Of a stretch of 64,000 nucleotides of DNA, positions 16,527-23,407 are shown piece after piece. The position numbers and the translations under genes were made by a program. The stretch's first letter is position 1, and the number at the start of each line of letters is the position of its first letter. The DNA comes from an uncultured Porphyromonadaceae bacterium. Lineage in GTDB: Bacteria; Bacteroidota; Bacteroidia; Bacteroidales; Coprobacteraceae. The notes beneath the pieces were generated by a model, which saw only the letters and a list, made by a program, of their open reading frames with translations, made no database searches and was not told the origin of the DNA. The stretch lies in NCBI GenBank assembly GCA_900545915.1, contig URAV01000010.1:1-64000 (forward strand), read 5' to 3'.

Positions 16527-18337
16527 GCACATTTGACGTAATACGGATGCGGTTCATCCTTGACAAACAAAAGTTTTCGAACGGATTTACAGAGGCAAAA
16601 AAACAGATAAAAAGAGACACGGGCGAGATGCGGAGAGATCTCGACCGGCTTAAACTGGCTCACGTCCGGGCGTTTCGGGAAATGCGGGACGAGATACCCG
16701 GATTCAATGCCGCTATGCGGTTGGTTAAAAACCCGTACGTGGCAGCAGCGGCCGGAGTCGCGGTATTATACAAAGGGTTTCAAAAAACCACTCAAGCGGC
16801 GGCCGACTTCAATACACAATTCAGACAACTGCAAAACCTCAATATCGATAAACCGATAAGCGAACTTAACCGACTTAAAAATACCGTTTTAGATACAGCC
16901 TTCAATAAAGGTTTCGACGCCCGGAAAACATCCGCCGGATTTTTCGATATACAATCCGTGACCGGGAAATATGGCAATGAAGTTAAAGAGATCGTAAAAC
17001 AGCAGGGTGAGTTTGCTCAAATAATGCAGGCGGATTTTAATAACTGGATTGCGGGTACGGGTAAAGCCATGGCAAATTACGGGTTCGGAGCAAAAGAGTT
17101 GACCGATTTCAATAAATCGGCATTTGCAACCGTAAAAGTCGGAGTTACGACATTTGATCAATTGGCAAATGTAATGTCTGTATATGCGGGATCGGCAGCA
17201 GCATCGAAACAAACTTATGACACCGCAAATAAGTTGTTCGCTTTATTTACTGTCAAAACAAAATCTATCGATGAAGCCGCAACTCTGACAAAATCCTTTT
17301 TTAACGATCTTACCAAGGACACCACAATCAAAGCCCTCGAAGCGCAGGGCATCAAAATGTATGACAACAACAATCGTCTCCGTCAGGCTGATAAAATATT
17401 ACTTGATCTAAATAAAAAGTTCAGGGAATTAAAAGGTGATAAATCCATTATTAGTTTAAAAAATCAATTTACAGGTTCGGAGGGACTTATCGCATATATA
17501 CAAGCAGCAACTGATCAAACCGGGAATTTACAAAATACTCTCAAAGCCTTTAATGATACAAAATTCGAGTTTGATAAAGCGACAGAATTAGCTAAAAATG
17601 ATCTAAATCTGCGTACCGATATACTAAAAAACAAGCTCAATGTGCTCGAGACGGAAATTGGCGAATCGTTATTACCATTGAAAATAAAAATCAATGAATT
17701 GAAATTAGGAGTACTCGAGTTAATTAAAATCATACCTAATATCCCGGGTTACGATCGCAATGCTGGTGAAAAAATAGCAACAAAGCAATATGGGGATTTA
17801 CTCGAAAACGCAAAATATCATACAAGAGCAGATTATGAAAAAAATCTGAACTTATTACATGAAGAGATTGTAAAAAGTAACGAAAACGGAAATAAAAGTG
17901 GCGGTTTTATAAAAAAAATGACACAACTCGCTTTTCTCTATAAAACAGGATCAATAGGATTTAAAGACCTAATATCGACATATAATACCTTACCGACCGC
18001 TGACACATTTTACGGCAAAGCAACAGCATTAAACAATCTTAGAAATGAGTATATAAGTCGCTGGAAAAAAGAAACTAATAATGGCAATAACATTACAGAA
18101 TATGCAGACCTTGATATATCACCGAAAAAGAAACCGAATATAGATGACAATGGTATAACCACAATTACGGGATCAGCCAAGCAGGTTCGTAACATTACAG
18201 TCAATATAGATGCTTTTAATAAAGGAGGCATAAACACTCAACAGACAAACCTTCAGCACATGGACAGCAGGCAAATAGAAGATTGGTTCACGGAAATGTG
18301 TTTGAGGGTTGTTCGAAATCTCGAAACAAGTTATTGA
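16523..18337 (+). CDS. Tail tape measure protein
   Basis: 604 aa, rich in long helices (FTEAKKQIKRDTGEMRRDLD, then a short hydrophobic segment VAAAAGVAVLYKGFQ at about 73-87, and QAAADFNTQFRQLQNL). The middle follows the tape-measure pattern KTSAGFFDIQSVTG...NKLFALFTVKTKSIDEAATLT found in TP901-type tape measures. It sets tail length; 604 aa predicts a tail of roughly 90 nm at 1.5 angstrom per residue. It is encoded on the strand opposite the tail chaperones, an unusual separation. Confidence 0.75.
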   Translation: MSTFDVIRMRFILDKQKFSNGFTEAKKQIKRDTGEMRRDLDRLKLAHVRAFREMRDEIPGFNAAMRLVKNPYVAAAAGVAVLYKGFQKTTQAAADFNTQFRQLQNLNIDKPISELNRLKNTVLDTAFNKGFDARKTSAGFFDIQSVTGKYGNEVKEIVKQQGEFAQIMQADFNNWIAGTGKAMANYGFGAKELTDFNKSAFATVKVGVTTFDQLANVMSVYAGSAAASKQTYDTANKLFALFTVKTKSIDEAATLTKSFFNDLTKDTTIKALEAQGIKMYDNNNRLRQADKILLDLNKKFRELKGDKSIISLKNQFTGSEGLIAYIQAATDQTGNLQNTLKAFNDTKFEFDKATELAKNDLNLRTDILKNKLNVLETEIGESLLPLKIKINELKLGVLELIKIIPNIPGYDRNAGEKIATKQYGDLLENAKYHTRADYEKNLNLLHEEIVKSNENGNKSGGFIKKMTQLAFLYKTGSIGFKDLISTYNTLPTADTFYGKATALNNLRNEYISRWKKETNNGNNITEYADLDISPKKKPNIDDNGITTITGSAKQVRNITVNIDAFNKGGINTQQTNLQHMDSRQIEDWFTEMCLRVVRNLETSY

Positions 18338-18338
18338 T

Positions 18339-18884
18339 ATGGATGATTTGAAACTATTTGACAACATCGGCAAGGTACTCGATCACTTACCCGTTAAATG
18401 TGCAGCTATTGCCGTTAATTTTACAAAAGAGAGATTTCGGACACAAAACTGGCTTGACAAAACGCCCGAACCATGGAAACCCCGAAAACGCCGAACCGGA
18501 AGAAAAAGCGATAACAGGGCGATACTTACGAAATCCGGGCGTTTGCGCCGGAGTATCCGAAGAACCGGCATAGGGTCAAACTATTTCGAGATCGGTACGG
18601 ATGTAGAATATGCCAAAATACACAATGACGGCGGAAATATCGATAACATACAAAACGTAAAATCCCATCCACGCCGCGAACATACACGCAAAGCTTACAC
18701 ACGTAAAGACGGTAAAAAGATCAAACAGCAGCGAATAAAAAAATACACAGTTAAGGCCTACAAACGACACATTCGCTATACCATGCCTAAACGACAATTT
18801 ATCGGACAATCCGACGCGTTAAACAAACGAATGTCCGATTTTATACGGCAGGACTTTATTAGTGCCATAAAAAATTGCAATTAA
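18339..18884 (+). CDS. Virion morphogenesis protein (Mu GpG-like)
   Basis: 181 aa from the ATG immediately after the tape-measure stop (TGATATG), preferred over an in-frame ATG at 18309 that would overlap. Basic protein with the phage virion morphogenesis pattern: TPEPWKPRKRRTG, ILTKSGRLRRSIRRTG, IGTDVEYAKIHNDGG, PKRQFIGQSD. The family (PF05069, Mu GpG / P2 S) acts in tail completion and head-tail joining. Last gene of the plus-strand virion block. Confidence 0.75.
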   Translation: MDDLKLFDNIGKVLDHLPVKCAAIAVNFTKERFRTQNWLDKTPEPWKPRKRRTGRKSDNRAILTKSGRLRRSIRRTGIGSNYFEIGTDVEYAKIHNDGGNIDNIQNVKSHPRREHTRKAYTRKDGKKIKQQRIKKYTVKAYKRHIRYTMPKRQFIGQSDALNKRMSDFIRQDFISAIKNCN

Positions 18885-18888
18885 GTAG

Positions 18889-18896
18889 TATCTTTG
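18889..18896 (+). promoter_or_regulatory. Bacteroidales -7 box upstream of small hydrophobic ORF
   Basis: TATCTTTG matches TAnnTTTG and lies 10 bp before the ATG at 18906, giving a very short leader. A convincing -33 TTTG at 19-21 bp upstream is not visible. Probably gives the downstream peptide its own transcript independent of the late operon. Confidence 0.4.
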
Positions 18897-18905
18897 CAAA
18901 AAACT

Positions 18906-19022
18906 ATGCATCCATACCTTAAAAAAATTATGCTAAATATAAAATTCAGCATCTTAACAACCTTTTTTATTTGTCTTATTGTTCTATTTATAAAACTCAT
19001 ACTATATATTATTCATATATAA
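18906..19022 (+). CDS. 38-aa hydrophobic peptide with own promoter and terminator
   Basis: MHPYLKKIMLNIKF followed by one long hydrophobic helix (SILTTFFICLIVLFIKLILY) and a short IIHI tail. A basic N-terminus plus a single transmembrane helix is the look of type I toxin, small holin or leader peptides. It is bracketed by a TATCTTTG box (18889-18896) and a strong stem-loop (19032-19056), making a compact transcription unit between the virion block and an AT-rich cargo gene. Function unknown. Confidence 0.4.
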   Translation: MHPYLKKIMLNIKFSILTTFFICLIVLFIKLILYIIHI

Positions 19023-19031
19023 TAAATTAAT

Positions 19032-19056
19032 AAAAAGAGGCTAAAAGCCTCTTTTT
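19032..19056. terminator. Bidirectional rho-independent terminator
   Basis: Perfect 10-bp stem AAAAAGAGGC / GCCTCTTTTT with a TAAAA loop; T tract on both strands. It separates the plus-strand small peptide from the convergent minus-strand gene 19058-19582. Confidence 0.8.
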
Positions 19057-19057
19057 A

Positions 19058-19582
19058 TTACCACCCTATTTCTAATTTATACTTTTCATATTCTGTACTT
19101 GCATTGTTATCATCCGCCCACGTACCCGTAAAAGAGAAATATCCGGTTTTAAAACTCAACTTTTGTTGAGGACAAAAGCAAGATACTTTTATTACATGCG
19201 CATCTGTTTTTTTTAATAAAACATAATTTACCCAATATCTAATTTCTTTTTCTAAATTCTCTCCAAATTCTTCATTCTCAAAATCAATATTACAACTATA
19301 TCTCTTAATATCTAAAACAGGAACACTATATTCTTGTATTTCTCCGTCAATCTTAGATTTCGGGTGATAATTTTTAGGGCAATTTATAATCTGCTGTAAA
19401 ATCTCAATTTTTGATTTAATTTCATCATCTTTTGCAATACTCTTTTGATTCGATAAAGAATCTACAGAAACTACACTATCATTTACAGAGTTATTATTTC
19501 CAGATAACCTAATATTAAAAACATAGACAATAATCACAAATAAGACTATGTATAATACATAAAAAATCCATTTCTTTCTCAT
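19058..19582 (-). CDS. Membrane-anchored protein of unknown function (cargo gene candidate)
   Basis: 174 aa. One N-terminal transmembrane helix (WIFYVLYIVLFVIIVYVF, about residues 5-22), then a Ser/Asn-rich stalk and a soluble domain presumably in the periplasm, with scattered cysteines (NCPKNYHP, VSCFCPQQ) and a beta-rich end. It is clearly more AT-rich than neighbouring phage genes and is isolated between two bidirectional terminators, the signature of a phage moron. No family recognised; superinfection exclusion or host-surface modification are possibilities only. Confidence 0.55.
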   Translation of the reverse strand: MRKKWIFYVLYIVLFVIIVYVFNIRLSGNNNSVNDSVVSVDSLSNQKSIAKDDEIKSKIEILQQIINCPKNYHPKSKIDGEIQEYSVPVLDIKRYSCNIDFENEEFGENLEKEIRYWVNYVLLKKTDAHVIKVSCFCPQQKLSFKTGYFSFTGTWADDNNASTEYEKYKLEIGW

Positions 19583-19613
19583 ACATTAAAGATTAAAATT
19601 ATAACACAAAGCT

Positions 19614-19657
19614 ATAAAAAAACAGCGTTTAACAAATTATTAAACGCTGTTTTTTAA
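19614..19657. terminator. Bidirectional rho-independent terminator
   Basis: Perfect 12-bp inverted repeat AACAGCGTTTAA (19621-19632) and TTAAACGCTGTT (19640-19651) with a 7-nt loop, flanked by A and T runs. Ends the early minus-strand operon just after the 75-aa gene and isolates the cargo gene. Confidence 0.85.
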
Positions 19658-19885
19658 CTATTCATCCGGTAACCAACCGACTACAATTTTAGCCATTAAC
19701 CGGCCTTTACCTTTGCAGACCGGACAATCCTCCGATTCATACCTTTCCCGTCCCACTTCTTTACTAAAACTCCCGTTCCCGTTACAATGAGGACAGATAT
19801 GTCCATGGGAGGTAAACACCTCGCCTCCTTTATGATTGATTAATATCGGAGGCACGATTTTCAATATTTTGCTAATTTCACTCAT
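19658..19885 (-). CDS. Small zinc-knuckle protein (DnaJ-like CxxCxGxG pairs)
   Basis: 75 aa with two DnaJ-type zinc-binding motifs, CPHCNGNG (residues 32-39) and CPVCKGKG (about 54-61), which should bind one zinc. It is the last gene of the early operon, one base from the DUF3164-like gene, and ends at a strong terminator. Function unknown; small zinc proteins of this kind are common in phage early regions. Confidence 0.55.
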   Translation of the reverse strand: MSEISKILKIVPPILINHKGGEVFTSHGHICPHCNGNGSFSKEVGRERYESEDCPVCKGKGRLMAKIVVGWLPDE

Positions 19886-19886
19886 G

Positions 19887-20537
19887 CTATATGCGATTAA
19901 ATGACGGTTCGACTTTTTGCCAAAGATTATATTTGTTCTTCTCCTCGAAATAAAAATTGATAACGGTATTTTCCACCCGGTTGCTTTCTTTAAAAAGGTT
20001 CATGATTTCCGAATATTCCGGATCATTAAAACTATCCTCCAAAGAATACAACGCCGATATAGACTTGTAGTCCAAATCCCCGTTACCGTTACGCTGTATC
20101 ATCGTCATTGCCAATTTATACATCGGGTCACTCTCGCCTTTATCGCTGCTTTTAACCCAGTTTCGTAAAAACTCCACAAGCCTTTTTTCGGCAATATCCG
20201 CACGATCATCAAAGCCTTTAACTTTATTGCCTTTGACAATAAATTTAAAGTCCTCTCCGGTAACGGTAAAGCTAAGCTGATCGTCAGACCTCAATTTGCC
20301 ATACTCACGCAACAAATCAAAATAAGATTCAGACTCGCCGCGCAACCAATTTTTAAAATCCTTTCCCTGTGCGGCATAATCCATAAAACGAGTTTTAACC
20401 CGCTTCAAAAAATCATCGCGCATTTGCTCGAATGCTTCCCGGCGTTCATTGTCCTCCCGTTTCAAATCGGCTTGCAATCTGTTTAGTAATTCCGCCTTTT
20501 CCTGTTGGCTTAACCCTGTCAAATCTAAATTTCCCAT
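19887..20537 (-). CDS. DUF3164-like phage early protein
   Basis: 216 aa, highly charged, with an N-terminal coiled coil (QQEKAELLNRLQADLKREDN...) and a body (EEKRLVEFLRNWVKSSDKG-like, then NGNGDLDYKSISALYSLED) resembling the DUF3164 proteins found in Mu-like early regions. No enzyme motif. It lies downstream of small early genes with a 164-bp gap upstream in which I see no feature. Function unknown. Confidence 0.6.
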   Translation of the reverse strand: MGNLDLTGLSQQEKAELLNRLQADLKREDNERREAFEQMRDDFLKRVKTRFMDYAAQGKDFKNWLRGESESYFDLLREYGKLRSDDQLSFTVTGEDFKFIVKGNKVKGFDDRADIAEKRLVEFLRNWVKSSDKGESDPMYKLAMTMIQRNGNGDLDYKSISALYSLEDSFNDPEYSEIMNLFKESNRVENTVINFYFEEKNKYNLWQKVEPSFNRI

Positions 20538-20701
20538 ATCGCTTTGTTTTAGTTGTTTGTTTTAATCTGTTATCGGCTTGATTGATTTAATTAATCGAAT
20601 TACATTTTTAATCGGATTATTTTTTAATCCAGTTCCGAATTGATTTGATCGATAATGATTTATACGAAGCCAATATCTAAATGATTTTAAGGACATCATA
20701 A

Positions 20702-20905
20702 TTAATCTTCAATTATTTTTTCATCTTTCAATAACCGCGTCATACTTCTATTCCTCTCCGCTTTAGTAGGATAATTATCTCCATATTTTTTCCAAGCATC
20801 CGGATTAACTTCACTCTTAAATGTTATATGAGGTTGCGGATAATCGTGTCTGCGCAATATCGTATAACCCGCATTACATAATTTTCTTTGATCTTTTGCG
20901 TTCAT
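20702..20905 (-). CDS. Small basic early protein, unknown
   Basis: 67 aa (MNAKDQRKLCNAGYTILRRH...). Basic N-terminus with aromatic residues (YPQPHITFKSE) and a charged helical end. It follows the 85-aa gene by 7 bp on the same strand and looks like part of the early operon. No recognised family. Confidence 0.5.
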   Translation of the reverse strand: MNAKDQRKLCNAGYTILRRHDYPQPHITFKSEVNPDAWKKYGDNYPTKAERNRSMTRLLKDEKIIED

Positions 20906-20912
20906 TTTATTA

Positions 20913-21170
20913 TCAATTTGAATGGCTTTTCAGATATTCTAATCCTTTTTTAGTTACAATTGCCCCGAAATAGGGTAACCTATCTCTTACCCCATATTCG
21001 CTCTGCCTGTCACATATACAAATGAGCTCGGGGGCATTTCTTTCTATTTCTCTTAGAGTTTTTGCTAAACTGTAACCTAAAACATCAGCCCCTCCAACAA
21101 CTTGTTTTAGAGCCTCTATTTGTTCTTCTGATAATTTTTTCTTCATAATCGTTATTGATTTAAATATCAT
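20913..21170 (-). CDS. Small early protein, unknown
   Basis: 85 aa. The start at 21170 overlaps the stop of the upstream 42-aa gene in ATGA, suggesting coupling; ATG at 21146 (MKKKLSEEQIEALKQVVG) is an alternative and gives a more natural N-terminus. Two helices then DRLPYFGAIVTKKGLEYLKS, a small winged-helix-like end. No known function. Confidence 0.5.
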   Translation of the reverse strand: MIFKSITIMKKKLSEEQIEALKQVVGGADVLGYSLAKTLREIERNAPELICICDRQSEYGVRDRLPYFGAIVTKKGLEYLKSHSN

Positions 21171-21295
21171 TCATCTTGAAACCCCAAATCTTCCTCCGTG
21201 TACCCGATCGACAACAGCCAATCAGAAAACGAGTACCACAAACCGTTCTCTTTCAGAAACCGGTCGAAAAGCTCCAATAATTCATCCTTTTTCAT
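21167..21295 (-). CDS. 42-aa acidic early protein
   Basis: MKKDELLELFDRFLKENGLW, then YSFSDWLLSIGYTEEDLGFQ. Acidic, two predicted helices. Begins at CAT 21293-21295 on the plus strand and ends in an ATGA overlap with the next gene, so it is most likely translated. Typical of tiny phage early proteins; no function assigned. Confidence 0.5.
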   Translation of the reverse strand: MKKDELLELFDRFLKENGLWYSFSDWLLSIGYTEEDLGFQDE

Positions 21296-21312
21296 ATCAT
21301 CTATTTTTACGG

Positions 21313-21477
21313 TTAATAATCAAATAATTCAAGTTGAGTATAGTCAAAAGACCGTATTTTTTGATCTACAAGCCGTTCGAGCCGGCGGCACTCCCGGGAA
21401 CGTTTAGCCCCCCCCCCTTTTTTTAAGTCCTTTTGTGCGCGCCGCATGGCCGCCACCATTTTTATAAATTCTTCCAT
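21313..21477 (-). CDS. 54-aa early protein containing a G10 tract
   Basis: MEEFIKMVAAMRRAQKDLKK then GGG, AKRSRECRRLERLVDQKI and an acidic end. The pattern (MRxAQK...ECRRLERLVD) is that of a small protein family I recall from Bacteroidales phages. Unusually, the middle is encoded by seven A followed by ten G residues (plus strand C10T7 around 21408-21424), keeping the frame in this copy but liable to slip. One base separates it from the upstream 76-aa gene. Confidence 0.5.
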   Translation of the reverse strand: MEEFIKMVAAMRRAQKDLKKGGGAKRSRECRRLERLVDQKIRSFDYTQLELFDY

Positions 21478-21478
21478 A

Positions 21479-21709
21479 CTAAAACAGTGTTTTTTGTTGA
21501 CTATCCGCCGACTCTATCCGTTTAAGATCACGAACTGCAGGAGTAGCCAGATAATTGTAAAACGTCGCCTGTGAGATCAAAAATTTGGGATAGATATACG
21601 TTTTATAGATATACGCCGTCGTACGGCCGCTATTTGCATGCAACTTATACTCCTCCTGCACCCGGATTATTTGCCGGAGCTTATTTTTTCGGTTATATCC
21701 TTTTGCCAT
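21479..21709 (-). CDS. Small basic early protein, possible DNA-binding
   Basis: 76 aa. Basic, with a helical section (KLRQIIRVQEEYKLHANSG) and LISQATFYNYLATPAVRDL, which has the spacing of a helix-turn-helix recognition segment. Lies between the Gp16-like gene and the G10-tract gene in the early operon. Function unknown; weak HTH inference. Confidence 0.5.
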   Translation of the reverse strand: MAKGYNRKNKLRQIIRVQEEYKLHANSGRTTAYIYKTYIYPKFLISQATFYNYLATPAVRDLKRIESADSQQKTLF

Positions 21710-21735
21710 ATCTCAACAATTACAACGTTTTTAAC

Positions 21736-22152
21736 TTATTTGCGCCCTTTTGACTTTATCATCCGTAAACGGCCGATACACGACTCCAGCTCCTCGATAC
21801 TCATTGCATTAAGTTTTTTACCGGCAATGCGGGGAGATGACAAATAACCATTAATAACTTCCCAATCTCCACGTTCTGTTCCTGATGTATCTATTCCGAT
21901 CTGAGCCAACAACCTTAACACTTGACTCCGAAGACTTTTTATAGTGTTCGAAGCCTTAGGCAAAGACCGATTTCTCATATCCATAAGCATAGATCTGTAC
22001 CGATATGGGTCTGTCTTGTAAAATTCACTCAAACTTTCGGTTTTCCCACCAGACCATTGCCAAACAAACATTGCTTTAAGCTCATCCTTGTAAGCACTAT
22101 TATAATCCGGCTGACGCTTTAGCAAAGACCAGAACTGTATATGAGGATTCAT
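21736..22152 (-). CDS. Gp16/GemA-like early protein
   Basis: 138 aa. C-terminal motif SIEELESCIGRLRMIKSKG and the overall helical basic pattern fit the Mu Gp16 (DUF1018, GemA-like) family, positioned after the MuB-like and HU-like genes. GemA-type proteins have been linked to modulation of host gene expression in Mu. It is ATGA-coupled to the HU-like gene. Confidence 0.58.
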   Translation of the reverse strand: MNPHIQFWSLLKRQPDYNSAYKDELKAMFVWQWSGGKTESLSEFYKTDPYRYRSMLMDMRNRSLPKASNTIKSLRSQVLRLLAQIGIDTSGTERGDWEVINGYLSSPRIAGKKLNAMSIEELESCIGRLRMIKSKGRK

Positions 22153-22469
22153 TTTTTTACAATTTTCGCGGGTTGCCGTTTTATTTTATCTCTAAATACC
22201 TGTAACGGATTAAACCGAGGAGCAAACTGTTCGCATTGAGAGCTAAAAAACACATCGAAATTGCCAAAATCGACAAGCGATATTTTTTCCCCACTTGCAA
22301 GGCGATTTGCAACTTCCGTTTTAAACTCATCGAGCACCAGCATTACATCCCCCAAAGGGATATTCATGCGTTTACTGATCGTTTCGGCCAATGTCTTTTC
22401 GGTAACGACATCCGATACGACCTCTATACCTTTGGGATGCTTATTATTTTTTATTCTGTATTTTATCAT
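22149..22469 (-). CDS. HU-like DNA-binding protein of the prophage
   Basis: 106 aa. The HU/IHF fold is recognisable by VVTEKTLAETISKRMNIPLG, LDEFKTEVANRLASGEKIS and LVDFGNFDVFF (the usual LxxFGxF). The N-terminal extension (MIKYRIKNNKHPKGIEV) matches HU-like phage variants in Bacteroidetes. Mu transposition needs host HU as architectural factor; this phage appears to bring its own. It is coupled by 4-bp overlaps to the MuB-like and Gp16-like genes. Confidence 0.72.
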   Translation of the reverse strand: MIKYRIKNNKHPKGIEVVSDVVTEKTLAETISKRMNIPLGDVMLVLDEFKTEVANRLASGEKISLVDFGNFDVFFSSQCEQFAPRFNPLQVFRDKIKRQPAKIVKK

Positions 22470-23407
22470 ATCGACAACTTATTTACAATACGAAATAAAC
22501 TTTCCGTCAACGGCTGATTTACACGATCGGCCTCTCTCAATACAGGAGTAAGATAATCGGACAACTCCCCGTAATTATCGCAGGTATTGATAAGTAACTT
22601 TTTCAAGCCTTTATCCTCGATAGACTCTAAAAATGCGGAAAACAGAGGATCGCAAGGGGTAATATTCCGGATACCGGCTTTTATACGACGGTAAAATTGC
22701 GGTGCTCCCGGCTTATCAAGCTCTCGCATCCGGTTAAGTGTCTTAACAAGTTGGTTTGTACCTATCAACACGATCGCACAAGCGTTTTTTAAAAAGTCAT
22801 AAAGTGCTTTAAGCATCTGTATGGCCGATAAAGTCAGATTTTCAGCCTCGTCAAGGATGATAATCGGATGTTGTCCGCAACGGTACATACGCCACAATTC
22901 GATGTTTATCCGGTCGAGTTTTTTCGATATATTTCCCGGCTCGTTTATTCCGATAGCATCCATTATCTTATCCACTATATCACGCAATGTGTAATATTTA
23001 TGACATTTGACAACATAGCATCCGATAGGATTGGCCGCTTTAAATCGTTCGATAGTATATGTTTTTCCGCAACCCGTTTCACCGATCAAAGCCCGCGTAT
23101 AAGCACACGCTTTAGCATCCTCCAGTTCGGCGATAATCTCCACAAACTGCTGAGTCTTCACAAACGGCCAATACTCTTTCTGTAATTTATACCCCACGGC
23201 ATTGGCAAGCAACGTAAACCAACGATCCGCTATGGGAGATAAAACCCCGGTACGGGAATTCTTATAATTGTATTCTCCCGACATGATTGCCGATATATAA
23301 GCCGGATTGACGCCGGATATACGAGCCAGTTCATTGCGAGAAATGCCTTTTTCCGTAATATAACTCTCGCAGGCCGTTGCAATTTTTTGTTTCAAATCGT
23401 CTGTCAT
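22466..23407 (-). CDS. AAA+ ATPase, transposition protein B (MuB-like)
   Basis: 313 aa. N-terminal helix-turn-helix (GISRNELARISGVNPAYIS, about 21-39), then an AAA+ core: Walker A GETGCGKT (109-116), Walker B IIILDEAENL (about 183-192), a sensor-like IVLIGTNQL, and a C-terminal helical region. MuB-type ATPases bind target DNA, stimulate the transposase and confer target immunity. Overlaps the transposase gene by 4 bp. Confidence 0.85.
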   Translation of the reverse strand: MTDDLKQKIATACESYITEKGISRNELARISGVNPAYISAIMSGEYNYKNSRTGVLSPIADRWFTLLANAVGYKLQKEYWPFVKTQQFVEIIAELEDAKACAYTRALIGETGCGKTYTIERFKAANPIGCYVVKCHKYYTLRDIVDKIMDAIGINEPGNISKKLDRINIELWRMYRCGQHPIIILDEAENLTLSAIQMLKALYDFLKNACAIVLIGTNQLVKTLNRMRELDKPGAPQFYRRIKAGIRNITPCDPLFSAFLESIEDKGLKKLLINTCDNYGELSDYLTPVLREADRVNQPLTESLFRIVNKLSI

